DNA of 64,000 nt, from NCBI GenBank assembly GCA_020086605.1, contig JACBWW010000003.1, positions 55,771,150-55,835,149 of the forward strand, read 5' to 3'. Of this stretch, positions 13,501-26,133 are shown piece after piece. Each line of letters opens with the position of its first letter. The stretch's first letter is position 1. This DNA comes from Lanius collurio. Lineage: Eukaryota; Chordata; Aves; Passeriformes; Laniidae. Both the position numbers and the translations under genes were made by a program. Under the pieces are notes generated by a model. The model was not told the origin of the DNA and did no database searches. It was given only the letters and a program-made list of their open reading frames with translations.

Positions 13501-16500
13501 CAGTGCTCTGGGAACAGAGACGCTTTTATTCTGGAACCCTGTTATCTTAGAAAATGTTACTGACTTGATTGCTGTGGATACTAAGGATGTTCAGGCCAGC
13601 TATGGAGCAAGTTCATTTATATCATCTTATGAAGGGTTTTTATTTTTATATGGCTTTTGACCTCAGTTCTAAAGGAAATGTCAATCCCACTGTAATGCAA
13701 GGTCCAGGGAATGCAGACACATCAGACATTTCCATATCAGCTGCAAGACTTTTAGCAGTACACACAGATGAGCAGGGCTCTCTAGCGCAGTGTTAAAGAT
13801 AAGCAACAGACAGATTGCTTGTCAGCAACAGCCGAGAGAAAATCTTAGCAGAAACATTTTACTTTCATCTGCCATGGGGTGACAGATGAATCATGAGCAG
13901 ACACCTGAAGGAGGGAGAACCTGGGGAAAGGCACAGACTGACATCCAAAGGTGGGATCTTTCAGCTTGGCTGTGTGAGCTCAGAGAAACGAGTACCCTGT
14001 TTTGATCCTCCCAGTTCTGTTTGAGTGTCCCTTCTGTTTAGATTACTCCCTCCTCCTGCAGGAAGCTTTTGGGGCAGTGACATACAGCTTGTGCTTTCTG
14101 GAAATAGATTTGGAAAGGAAATTGTACTCTACCAAAGCAGAAGATGTCTTAGACCCAAAGGCGTCTATATTCCTGTAGCATTCCCTGGCACGGCAGCCAC
14201 TCAGCTCTTCTTCTGAAGCAAATTCAAACCCCACATTGCTATGCAGCTGAAGAATAAATAAAGCATTAAGAATCAGGCTGTGTCCTGTATAGAAAACAAG
14301 TTAGCTGGGTTTGTTTTTTATTGAACAATATACTGAAGTCCCAGTTCCCTCTTGCTGCAGCATTATCCTCTGATCTGCAAGCTGTTGATTGATCTGCTTG
14401 CTGCTCTCTGAAAATTAAGAGACCACGTGTCTGGAGTCACAGCAGGCCTCATGAGGAGCTGGGTACCAGTTTCAAGACAGCCATGTAATTAGCAGGCAGC
14501 CTACCACCATCACACTAAAATCAGAGATTGCTTAAGAGGAGACAGTTTTCATCTCTTCAATGCACTTGACAGTCAGTAACTTTAGTATTTAATGAAGCAA
14601 CAAGGCCCTGAACATTCACATTTCAGAGAGGCAAACCATCTCAGCCATCCCAAGTTCCTAAAATGTCACCACAGCTCCTAAGTGAGAACAGGGCTCTGGC
14701 TTCAAATACTGTGTTTGTTTTCCTGGCTAGCTTGGGGAATTGAACAAGCAGGTAGCAATGTGTGGAAGGAAAGCAGAGGCACTCCCCAGGGATCCTGCAC
14801 AAGCTCCAGGCTCCTGGCAGGGGGATTCCCTCTCCAGTGGGGCTGCTGCACATGGAAGGACCAGACACAGCAAGCTGGCCCCTGCACTTGACCTCTCTCT
14901 CATCCCAGCAGAGCCAAAACCAAGAAAATGGCCTTGCAGAGGGTGAACTCTAAAAAAAAATTAAAATGTGAGTCAGATAAATACAAACTCCAAAACACAC
15001 AAAAACTGCAATGGCAAAACACCTGCTGGGACTCATAGAATGGCAAATTAGTGCTGTTGAAAGGAAAGGTAATACTTGCTTGGGGTTTGTACTAGGATTT
15101 TTGAATCATGATGAAAATGAAGCTTCCTCCCAAATACCAGCTGCAGACACACTATGATTTGTTGTACATGGAGAGAAAGCTCACATCTCCTTCTCACTCA
15201 TTCAGGTTCATGACTTACCTTTCCCACACCATGGGGCTCTCTGAAGTCTGACTGGCCCTGACTACAAGATAGGCTGACACGATTAAGTGACTCTTTGAAA
15301 TCTTTGCTGCAAGCTGAATCCCTTCTCAGTGTGATGGGAATATAGGTAGTTTTGGAGCTGATTTAATTGGCAAACACCCCAAAGGATGGTTGCCTACCTG
15401 TTAACATCTGTTGCTATTTATGTGTGTGCATAGTGATGCACATGTAGGCTTTTCCTCTATTTTTCAATACACCTGCAACTCAAACACTTGCCTTACATAA
15501 GATTTGCCTCATTGGCAGATGTCTGCTGAAACTTATTAGGAACAGCATTTTTTTTTAATTTAACTGAGATATTTATAATTTTCAAATTTAATAGAAACCA
15601 TCTGAAAAATTATTATATAGCCATTAAACTAAATTATTTTTCTTGGACATTTCATGTATGGAGAAAAGCTACAATGGAAAAATCAGATTATGGATCCAGA
15701 GAAAAGATAAGTCTCCTTCCTCATGTATAATAAGATTGTTCTGACCTTTAATTTTTCATCCCTTCCAATTCACTGAAGGGCTGCATTTTGACTGCTTGAT
15801 TCAAAAACTGACATGAATGAGGTCCCTAGTACAGCAAAAGCGTCTGGTGAGGACAGGTTTACAGTCTAGCTGATCATGAGGATTCAGTTCACTTCTGCAA
15901 AGTGCTGTTTTATAGCTTTTCCCTTCTAGTGTGAAAAAAGAAATTTGCTTTCCAAAGTGACAGATAAAGCTGTTTCTGAGCAGACTTTTCTCTCTTCTGA
16001 GAGTCTATAAAAACTGCACATCTTGTACAATTGTAAATTGGACTTGATGATCATCTAATTGTTCTCCCTTTCTCCCACTCAGCCTTCACACCACTTTTCT
16101 TTTTTCCCTGCTTTACCTTACTTTTCTCCTTCTTCACCCAGCTCCAGCTTCCTCCTTGTCACCCTTACGGCACAGGTTGTGCATACTGCTGCCAGATGTG
16201 ACCTCACAGCTGCCCAGATTTCCTTTTTGAATTCTTATTTCACGATTAACAGAGCAGAAAACCATTTGCCATTAAACTCTACCTGCTTTTCTCCCTTTCT
16301 GCTCTTCCCCACCAGCAGCCAAGCCCCCACTGTGCCACCTTTAAAGGAGAGTTCACCCCTTACAGCCAGCCTTGGGTCATTCACTCCATTTTAAAAACTC
16401 CTAGACCCATACTATCACTACACCTCAGTGTTCAACTCACTTGGGGTAGATTAGAGTGAAACAACACTGAATGATCAGTATATTGGATTTTTTTGTAGTT

Positions 16501-19500
16501 ATACATATGTAGGGTTTATTGTAGAACAATTTGGTTGTACAGGAAATAGGTATGTAGCCATTTTGGTTGCTGTTATCTACAGTAATATGACAACATAAAA
16601 GCATAAAAATATCACTTAAGAAAATGTATAAGAAAGAAAAGTCAAAGAGTAGAACTCACCACACACAGGCCTTGTGAAGAGGCACAGCTGTTGCAATTTT
16701 GACATTTATTGGTCAAAGTGATGGTCACAGTCTTAGTCAAAGCAACAGTTACAAACTGGATCAATCAGGTGGTGAAAAAACCCTCAGAACACAAACTGTT
16801 TGGTTTATATTCATTCAGGCTCAAGCAGGAAAGCCCAGATACCTACTCCAGGGGAGGGAGTTTCAACTGGATAATGTAATGCTGTGGATTGGTAGTCTTT
16901 GACACCTCCTAAGAAGGTACAGCTTCTGCCTGTTGCATCAGTGCACTTGAGTCCATTTGGGCCCATGATGGCCCATCAGCAGAGATGGACACCTCCAGGC
17001 TGAGTGTTCTGGTAGGGGAGTTAACACATCTGAGTTCACTGGAGTAAGGACAAAGAGACAATTGCTGCCCCCCTAGGTTTGCCTCTTCCATCTTGTTCAA
17101 CACCAGCTGTAGCCTGAGGTGGGCTGTGCTCACCCTCTGCACCTTTGCACATCTGCAGCTTCCCCCCTGAATGTTTGAACCATCAGCATTCCAATGTCTC
17201 TTCCAGTATCGCTTGTGGATTCATCCACCTCCCTAGATCTCTGATGACTGGACAATAGTATGCCCTTTATCTTAAGTTCCCATCACAATCCAAATTCCAG
17301 TTATTAGGCATATTTGGGGAGGGGTGGGATTCGGTGCTCACAGATGTTCAGCTGTGTCTTTGCCGTTTGCTGTGGTGGGCAAAAGTCCATCAATGATTTT
17401 AGCAATGTCTAGCAATTTCTGTCTCTCATACATGGCTTACTTCAATTCACAAGTCTTTGCAAATTGTTATAAGGCACTAAGAGCCACAGACTAACACTCA
17501 CTTTGGAGATCCATGCAGTCTCATCCATTTGCCATCCAGCCCCCTCCAGCTGTCTTCCCAGATGAAGACTAGAACAGAAATTATACTTTATGAAGCCCTA
17601 GAACAGAAATGAGGCTTTATGAAGCTGACCTAAATATAGATCAGTAAGCTGGTGAAATCTGCAACAGAGTAAGAAAAATGAATGAACTCACTGAGCAGCT
17701 CCATCCAAACCCCAGCCTAAAGAGCCTCAAGAAACCACATTAAGATGGCAATTTGAATGAGATTTATGGCCTTCAGCTCCAAACCTGGGGCACTGAGGGT
17801 TGGTGAAGGCTAATCAGCCCACTCAAATCACTGCAAGTACCTCTGAGCTTCCTCCGTGTGGTCAGGCAAAAAAAAGTGAGGGCAGCATGTGAGAGTGATT
17901 GGCACCTTATCAAAGGAAGAGAATGCCAAGGAGGGGAAGGATCAAAGGAAAATGCACATCATCATTTATGCTGATCCTTCATTCTTGATAGCAGAGAAGT
18001 ACCTAGTGGGACTAAAACTCCTCCGGGACAGGGACTGTGGCCTAGATCTGCAAATATGGAGATATACTGAATTCCCACTGACATTTCTTTGACCATTAGG
18101 GCCTAAATATCTTTGCTATAAATCCAAGAACCTAAAAAATATTTCCTATATTTAACCTCATAACTACGCCTTGTATATAATTTATGCATATACATGTGTG
18201 CACACCTTTGCAATTTTACCTGTAGTGATGTAAAGATGTGCCTCAGCCTGGAAACCCCAAAGGAAACATTCCCTGGCACAGGTTCTCAATTTTCCATATT
18301 GTTAAATTGTCACCATAGTGCTGGCAAGCACTGTCTCTGATAATCCCCAGACATGGCTCAGGACTGCACATGGAGCTGACACCATTGTCGACACACAGAT
18401 TGGATGTGGTCAGGCTACACCATCTGAAGTTTGCCTGGAAGACATGGGCCACCCCACAGCAGCTGGGCTCAGCATCAGGGAACAAGTACAACACAAGCTG
18501 TTGTGTGCATTTATCCTCATCCAGCCATAGGCATTAAGCAACTGGCCAGGACCACAAAAATCTGTGGCAGGAGAGGAAACATTATGTCCAGGGCCATTGC
18601 TACAAGGGTTTCTTCCCATCATGGAGCCACAGCAACCTGTGTGGTGCCCCACTATCTCCAATCCTCAGCTCACCCAGAGCTTCAGCAGACTTGGACTGTT
18701 TAATAGTAAAGCTTTGCTACCATTCTAAAGTACATTAGAAGCTGAAGCAGCCCTAATCAAGCACAAATGAAAAGATACTCCAGTGCCTAATTTATAACCT
18801 CATTATTAGGAGGAGTCAAACTGCTTTGTGAATCAACATGTCACCTCTCCAGGTGACAACACAACACACGGCGAAGAGCCCCTCGCCCTGAGCAGGCGCT
18901 CAGGATGAAGCTCCTCTGGCTTCAGCAACACTGTTCTGCTTGCTCTGCACATTTGGGTTGTGAATCCTAAGTGACACATGGCATAAAGGAAATAGATGAA
19001 GAATTCAAACCCACTTGCTCGCTTAGCTGAGCTCTAGCCTAGACCAGTTCTTTCAGCAATAACTGTGACTTGTCCCTACTTCATCCTCTCAGTGGAGTAC
19101 AGCACAGGCAAGGGCAGGGGTGGGGAGGTGTTGTAAACACAGGTGAAGCAACCAGGTCTCAACTCCAGATCTGATGCTTGAACCACTGAATAGAACTTCT
19201 CATGGTTTACACAGAGAAACGAGGTTGAGCTGTTCTGTTCAAACAGTTTGGATTCAGGGTGCCTTTGGGCAGCTGAAATGCAAGGTACTGTGAGAATAGA
19301 CTGTATCAGTTTGATGGGAACTGTCTTTTCACAACCCCCCATGGCTCCCATGGAAATGACGTGTCTGACCTTTGTGTCACCACTTTGCTCCAACTTTCAT
19401 CTTCTATTTTCTTATTTGCCCTCAGGGGGATTTCATTCCCCCATTCTCCTTCCACCACATGCTGGCCAGGAGGAACAAGAGCCCCGAATGAACACTGAGC

Positions 19501-22500
19501 CTCTGTTCTTGCCCATCTCTTCTCCCTAGTCCATTGTAGTTGTGTTATAATATAAAGACTTCATCTTGTATAACTCCCTGCCAAGCTGATACTCCCGCTC
19601 TGCCAGACAGTTTGTAAAACCATGAACCATGGAAAAGCTCCCTTGCTCCTAAAAGCTCATAGCAATTAACTGTCTGCTTAATATTTACCCTATAGAAAAT
19701 TGCAGAATTAGCAACAATTTGTGCCTCTTGCCCTGACTGCAGTGCTCCCACCCATGGAAAATGATAACTTCTCTCCTATTCAAGTGTCATCTAGACACCA
19801 TTTGTCTTTAGTGATGCAGGCAGAATAAAGGTGCACACTGTCATGGCATTCCCAGGCCACTGAGACTCTCACTGCCCATGCTGGTGGAGCAGGATTGTGT
19901 CTGCAGCTCTCACCTAAACACACACCAGTAACAGCCTCCTCGGGAAATACTTCCTCCCTGCTGCCAGACTTGTCACTAAATATAACTCCACTGTTATCTG
20001 TGAAGTGTAGAGGAGGCAGAGTGAAAATCTATCAACAGAAGTATTTTAACTCTATGCAAAATATCTTTCAAAAAATAAATTTTGAGGCTGGGGGTGGTAG
20101 CAGTTTGTTTATATAACATTTTATTTTTTGATTAGCAGCTGATTAATAATAATCAAACCTGACTATAGAAGCAATAATTTTATGGGTGAACTGCTTTCAA
20201 GCTTGGTAAAAAATTGGGGTCAGGTTTAGTATTTAAGGCTATCCCACATGTTTTACCAGAGGAAAAGTGGGGAGAATCAACAAGGCTCAGTGCTCATCTG
20301 GAAAGTGAAGAAAATGGGGCCAATAGACAGGCACAAACTGGTACAGTCTTGGTCCTCTTGCAGAGGACACACAGAGCAACATCTTGGGGACAGTGTCTCC
20401 ACAGCCACCTCAGGAAAGAAGGAGCAGGATGGAGATTCATGGATACAGCTTCAGTCTTGTCAGTACCTCTGCTTGTAATAAAGGCAAAAGACTAGTAAAC
20501 TGCTTGGCAAAACATTCCTATTCATTCTGTGGCACAAACTGAGCTACTGAGCAAACTCTGCTGCACAGTCTGTGAATGGCTTTGAATTGGGAAGTCAGTT
20601 TGTTCATTCAGGACAGATGGCTGGTTTGAGGCTTTTCTTTAACTGAGTGCTGGGGTTAAAACAAGCCTGCTGCAATAAATAACACCTGATGCAGCAATAA
20701 AGCCAGCCTGATTTTCATTTCCAGATAAAATTCTGTCCATTTTCATTCCCTCCACTGCAAAGAATTTGCAGGATCTATCTCTCTATGGCTAATTTTAATT
20801 TCCCGGTAATGTGATTCCTTTATAAAAAGTGAACTGCTGCTGAAAAATATGTGTATAGGATTTGATGTGTGTGTCAGACTAGGAGGAAAAAGCACTGCAG
20901 CTTTCTCTTGTATTTATGAGATGATGTGTGTTTACCCACCTCTACACACCATTCTCCATATTTCATGGACTGAGTGCTTACAGCTCCCATCAGTTTAGTG
21001 AGAGTTATTGGTGTCTTTCACACCTCAAATAAGTAATCATATTAAAGGAAACTCATTCCAGTATGCAGAAACTTTATGGCAGCACAGGACACCTATCATC
21101 TCCTTTTCTAGGGACATTTTCAGTAGTAACCCAAAGCACAGAGAAGGTTAACGTGCAGGGAGTTAGACTCTGTGCTCAGGTACAGGCAGCAGCCTGTGGT
21201 ACAGCTCAGACCACAAAAATTGCTTTTCTGAGTTTAATCTTTTTGCTTAAAAGGATGTTTTCTAGGTTAGGTACCAAGTAGGCAGCATCTTGGAACCTCC
21301 CCTGAAATATTTGCCCTAATTTCTCTGAAGTCATGGCTGTTGCCTCAAGTCCCTCTTCTGTACCAGGAAAACAAGTAGATCTGCACTAAAAAGCAGACCC
21401 AAATCTGACCCATCATCTTTGCTGTCTCCCTTGGTACTGCTGAATCTGAAAAGTGCCTCAGATTTCTGAGATGTTTTAGGAGAAATGAATGGACAAAACC
21501 TCAATATAACTTATTTTTCAAGTGTATCAAAATATTGCCAAAACATTTCCAAAGAGGCATCTTGCAAAATTCATGCTTTTTTACCACCAAGAGACAGAAG
21601 CAATAAAGGAAAACCTTGAATACCATCCCCTGTGACCTTGTTGCCTTCGATTTCGGATCATAACTCAAGTCTGATCTGCAGCAGTGCCAGATGACCGAGC
21701 ACTTCATGCAGCAACTTCTCCATGAAACTTGGATGAAACAGCCTTGAAATGAGAAGGTCTCAGTTCTCAGTCCATGTGTAGCACAATTGCCAGAGCCAGC
21801 CTAAGCACCAGCCTGCACCAGTCAGTGTCTGCTGCCCTGCCTGTGTGGCACCAGCTCCTGTCACTGCCGGGGACAGTGTCCTGGCTCTGCTGATGGCTCA
21901 CACGTGGCACTCTGTGGCAGAGGAGCCACCACTTTCCTTGTGCTTATTCCACACTGACACCAGGAGTGATCCTAGAAACAGCAGCTGGCTCAGACAGCTT
22001 TTCTGACTAAACTGCCCACTTAGCCAAGCATTCTAAAATTGATTTGGGCTGATGGTAAGCTGAACTGAGCCAAGACCATGAGCTGGCAGCCAAAAGGGCC
22101 AACTGTGTCCTTCCCATGAGCTGCTTTGGGCTGTGCCTACAGTCAGAGTCATTTAGCCAGAGAGAAAATCCTACATAAAGCCATACTGCAACTTTTTGCA
22201 TTAAAACATATTGATTTTGGCAATATTTTATTATTAAAATCTTCAGCTCTCATCAGGTTATATGTGTAAGTTTAGACAGACAGTTGCCAAGCTTGTTGTG
22301 TAAGTGTTTAGCTTTTCAGCTCCCAAGGCACTGTGAAATATATAGTACACATTAGTACTGTTTTGTACCAAGCAGGTACAGACTGTATTGTGCCACTCCT
22401 GCACACTGTCCCAACAGAAGCTGTGGCAGGGCAAGGCTTCCTGCCTGTCTGAGCTGGGAGCTGCAGTCCAGACACTATTGGTGGTTGAGCAGACACCCCA

Positions 22501-22510
22501 TGCCTTGTGT
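7535..22510. other. About 15 kb of non-coding sequence, no gene recognised
   Basis: I read both strands and saw no exon with family resemblance and no clear CR1 or LTR terminus. Open frames up to 136 codons (8712-9122) lack recognisable domains. Parts of 10.9-12.1 kb are AT-rich, CpG-poor and free of recognised repeats. The stretch could be intergenic or a long intron of an unseen gene. Confidence 0.45.
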
Positions 22511-22537
22511 GGAGCCCACTCTGGGCTTTGGCTTGCC
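22511..22537 (+). repeat. 27-bp direct repeat, copy 1
   Basis: Identical to 23600-23626 over 27 bases, starting GGAGCCCACTCTGGG. Weaker similarity extends roughly 20 bases upstream. The two copies flank the LTR at 22972-23546. Confidence 0.85.
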
Positions 22538-22971
22538 CATGCCAAACTGAGACTGAAGCAGAGGGATATATTTAATCCATATTATGTTGGTGACCATGAT
22601 GTTCAACCTACAGGAAGAACAGAGGAGGAGGTGAGGCGCCACCGGCTAAATTTTGCAGACAAGACCCCTGGAGGAAGGAAGCAGAGATATTTCAACATCT
22701 CTAGGGAAACTAGGGGAAGCACCATGGAGCTGAAATGCTGCTGAAGCTCCCAAAGAAGAACATGATGACCCCAGGTATTGTATATTGTAGGAAGGCTATC
22801 TCAGATCAGTAAAACAATCATTTAATTTAGGGTCTAGATCAGCAGATCTGACTCTGTAATTCAGCAAAGACTTGTGGAAAAGGAAGGCTTGGGCATTTTC
22901 CCAACAAGATTACAGATCTATACACTGTATATATTCTTAGATATTCCTGAGCCTTGAGTGTTATGCAATAT
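22538..22971. other. Non-coding stretch before an LTR, no gene recognised
   Basis: This unique-looking, AT-leaning sequence lies between the first 27-bp repeat copy and the LTR start. The last five bases (AATAT, 22967-22971) are where a target-site duplication would be expected, but no matching copy follows the LTR. Nothing else was recognised. Confidence 0.5.
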
Positions 22972-23546
22972 TGTGCTGGTTTTGGCTGAGATAGTGTTAA
23001 TTTTCTTCATAGTATCTGTATGGGGCTGTGTTTTGGATTTGTGCTGGAAACAGGGATGTTTGATTACTGCTGAGCAGTGCTGACACAGAGTCAAGGCCTT
23101 TTCTGCTCCTCATCCCACCAGTGAGGAGGCCAAGGGTGCACAAGGAGCTGGGAAAGGGACACACCAAGGACAGCTGACGGCAACTGACCCAAGGGACATC
23201 CCACACCATATGACATCGTGCTCAGCTCATAAAGCTGATGAAGAAGGAAGAAGGTGAGGGGATGTTTGGAGAGATGGCATTTGCCTTCTCAAGTCACAGT
23301 TATGCATGATGGAGCCCTGCTTTGCAGGGGATGGCTCAATACCTGACTGCCCATAGGATGTGGTGAATGAATTCCTTGGTTTGCTTTGCTTGAGTATGTG
23401 GGTTTTGCTTTACCTATTAAACCATCCTTACCTGAACCCACAGGTTTTCTCATTTTTATTGCCCTTGTTCTCTCCCCCACCTCACTGGGAGAGTGAGTGA
23501 GCAGCTGTGTGGGGCTGAGTTGCTGGCTGGGATTAAACCACAACCA
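22972..23546 (+). mobile_element. Avian ERV (ERVL-like) LTR, plus orientation
   Basis: Starts TGTGCTGGTTTTGGCTGAGA and ends GGGATTAAACCACAACCA, termini I associate with a widespread songbird LTR family. It carries a CATAAAG TATA-like site (near 23230) and ATTAAA (23416-23421) in U3-to-R order. Length is about 575 bp with no attached internal region. No matching target-site duplication is visible (AATAT before, GTGTG after), so the 3' border may have been altered. Relative to the other copy at 25040-25275 it lacks a short block near its 5' end. Confidence 0.85.
23416..23421 (+). terminator. LTR polyadenylation signal (ATTAAA)
   Basis: Variant poly(A) hexamer inside the 22972-23546 LTR, about 190 bases after its TATA-like site. 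Confidence 0.4.
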
Positions 23547-23599
23547 GTGTGTTCATCAATCAACATGCCTGACAGAGGTGTCCACCCTGTGCCTCATGA

Positions 23600-23626
23600 G
23601 GAGCCCACTCTGGGCTTTGGCTTGCC
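23600..23626 (+). repeat. 27-bp direct repeat, copy 2
   Basis: Identical to 22511-22537. It lies between the LTR end and a CR1 tail, so it may be the 5' part of that CR1 copy. Confidence 0.85.
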
Positions 23627-23627
23627 A

Positions 23628-23786
23628 ACGGGAAGTGGTCACAGCCTGTCTGAGTTCAAGAAGCTTTTGGACAATGCTTTGAAGCACATGATGTGATTTT
23701 TGGGGTGTCCTGCGCAGGGCCTGGAGTTGGACTTGAGGATCCTGATGAGTCCCTTCCAACTCAGCATGTTCTATGATTCTGTGATT
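23628..23786 (+). mobile_element. CR1 LINE 3' end fragment, plus orientation
   Basis: Contains GTGGTCACAGCCTGTCTGAG, a GGGGTGTCCTGCGCAGGGCC block, GAGTCCCTTCCAACTCAGCA and the terminal TTCTATGATTCTGTGATT. This is a recognisable CR1 3' end of the subfamily with 'CTTCCAACTCAG'. The element may begin further left, around 23550, just after the LTR. Confidence 0.9.
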
Positions 23787-25039
23787 ATGAATGATTAGAT
23801 ATGTTCAAGGCTGGGCCACATACAGATCTTCAAGTGTGCCCAGGCATCAACAGTGCCAAAGGGGACTTGTTTGTTGTAGGCTCCTACAGAGATCAGACTC
23901 TGAGCAAGCATTAAATAAATGCTTTGACTGCGACATATGCTTTTTGCTGGTAAAATATGCAGCAGATAACAAGATCAGGCAATTAACAAGCAAGCAAGAG
24001 AATGCCTTACTTTGCAAAATGATCTGGACTACTTAGTAAAATGGACAGAATTTAAAAGAATGCATTTGAATATGGGAAACTGTATTAAAGAACCAGTTTC
24101 TTTACACTGGATAAAGAAAGCACATTTCTAAGCACATAGTGAGATCAATGGTTCTTTGACAAGAAAGCATTAAAATGTGCTAACGTCTGTTGGGTGTCAG
24201 AGAACAAAAGTTACAGCTGTTAGAAGTACTCCTCAGCATGTTGTAAACTTCAGTCTGAAGGCTGAGATCTGCAGAGACAATGCACTCCACTGAGGAGTCC
24301 TCCCTGACATTGCTGAGACAGCCGGAAGGAGCAGAGCGCAGCCGCCTGTCTGAGCTCTCACCATCGTAACTGCCCCAACGTTTCAAGGAAATGCACAGCT
24401 TTGGACATACACCACAGCAAGAGATTGTGGGGAGTTTTTGGCAGATAGGATTAATTAATGTAGAAAATGAAGAGAATAAGAGATGTCAGAAGAGCAAAAG
24501 TGTACATGCTGGTCAGAAAAGATATTCTGACTATTCAGATCATGGTATCAATATTTTGATTTGCAAAGGTCTCAAAGGAAGGACATTAAACTGACAATAA
24601 AGGTCTTAAACCAGCAACATTTTTAACCTAATCATGATTTGATCTATTTACTCTTCCTAATGGAAAAGGAGTTTCCCAAGACTAATAATGTAGCCCACAT
24701 CAGCAAGTGACATTATCAATGACATGCAATGAAATCATCATGAATATTTATCTTGTAAGTAAATGACTGGGAAAAAAGTAAACTATTCCAGGTAGTATTT
24801 TAAAATGTATGTTTCAAGGAAGCATATGCTCTTTCTGAATAAGTTATTGGCAGTGGAATTCACAACCTTCTGTCTTTGCTAACTACTGAATCCCCCATCC
24901 ATGAATCCATGGTGAGAATGGAGGGCAAGCCTTTAGTACACAATTTTCTTTCACCTCAGTTTACCAAATACATATTGGCCTCCATATGTGGCACCAGGCC
25001 CATGAGCCCATGCCCGGTCTGGAGCTGCATGGCAGAAAG
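23787..25039. other. Non-coding stretch with a CpG-dense patch
   Basis: No recognisable gene. Within it, 24300-24385 carries about five CpG sites in 85 bases and lies in a minus-strand frame open from about 24485 to 24180 with no ATG near its start. I cannot assign that frame to a family; see findings. Confidence 0.4.
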
Positions 25040-25275
25040 GGGCCACCAGTGCTAAGGTCAGATGTTCTGGCTGTGTCCCCTCCCAACTCCTTGTGCACCC
25101 TTGGCCTCCTCACTGCTGGGGTGAGGAGCAGAAAAGACCTTGACTCTGTGTCAGCACTGCTCAGGAATAATGGAAACATCAGTGCTTTATCAACTATTTC
25201 CAGCACAAATCCAAAACACAACCTGATACAGCTGCTATGGAGAAAATTAACTCCATCCCAGCCAAAATCAGCACA
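25040..25275 (-). mobile_element. Truncated avian ERV (ERVL-like) LTR, minus orientation
   Basis: On the minus strand it begins TGTGCTGATTTTGGCTGGGA at about 25275 and runs through a TTAATTTTCTCC block, GAGCAGTGCTGACACAGAGT and AGGAGGCCAAGGGTGCACAA. These blocks occur in the same order in the LTR at 22972. Similarity fades near 25040, so the TATA and R-U5 parts are missing. It is a 5' fragment of a related subfamily copy, inverted relative to the first. Confidence 0.85.
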
Positions 25276-26111
25276 ACATGAGACTCACTTCACTGAGTGT
25301 TTTATCTCTCTTTCTTAGCTGTAAGACTGTCAAATTTTGCTGGTGTGGTGAATTGCTGAAAAAAAATGAAACCTGAAGTTGAAATTTAGTGTTCCTTTTC
25401 ACTTCGCATAAGAAATACTTCCTGTTCAGAGTTCAGAACACATTTTTGCAGATATTAATGTTTAAAATAGGCTCACTGGGCAAGAATTTTTAAATTCTAT
25501 TTTACAGTTGAATAAACAAAAGTATAGAGAGACAGAAAGAAGATTAATGATTTATTGCAAATATCAGACATATCTTTCCTCTCTCAGTAGAGGCAGACAC
25601 TGCATGTATTTCATTTTCGAGAGATCACTAGCAGACCTGTGGTAAATTAGCACTTATAAGCAAGTGTCCTTTGAGGAATTTGGCTACTTTACTGTTCTGA
25701 AACAAAAACTAACAGGTCAGCTGTGGAAGACCACTCTTCCCTGAAACTGTTCTGAAAACTGGTGTTTTCATTGCTGACTTGAAACAAATCCCATACAGCT
25801 GCACAGTAGCAAAGATACAATAAGAAATTCTGGGGTTTTTTTCTAACAACCTGATTTTTTATCTTCTCTATCACTCACCTACAACCCACATCAAAACACA
25901 CTGCAGTCAGTGAGAGGGTTTCCAGTGATGTGTTGAGTGAATGTATAGAAAAAAGATCTACCTTTTGGGATCCTATGGAGATGTTTATAGGGAGCAGAAA
26001 GTAGAGGATGGAGCTGTGCAAGTTAGTGAGGTGTAGGCAGCAAAACATGGGTACAGTTTATGTACAGTACTTAAAAAGTACAGTATTTATAGAACTAAGG
26101 TGCAAACAAGA

Positions 26112-26133
26112 TTTTTTTTTTTTTTTTTTTTTT
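26112..26133 (+). repeat. Poly(T) tract, 22 bases
   Basis: Uninterrupted T run. Avian CR1 has no poly(A) tail, so this is either slippage-expanded low complexity or the tail of an unrecognised minus-strand retrocopy. Confidence 0.9.

Noticed and set aside
22972..25275. A full provirus bounded by the two related LTRs
   Set aside because: The LTRs are in opposite orientations and differ by indels, and the sequence between is CR1 and unique DNA with no gag, pol or env.
26112..26133. Poly(T) run as the tail of a processed pseudogene on the minus strand
   Set aside because: No recognisable coding sequence next to it and no flanking duplication seen.
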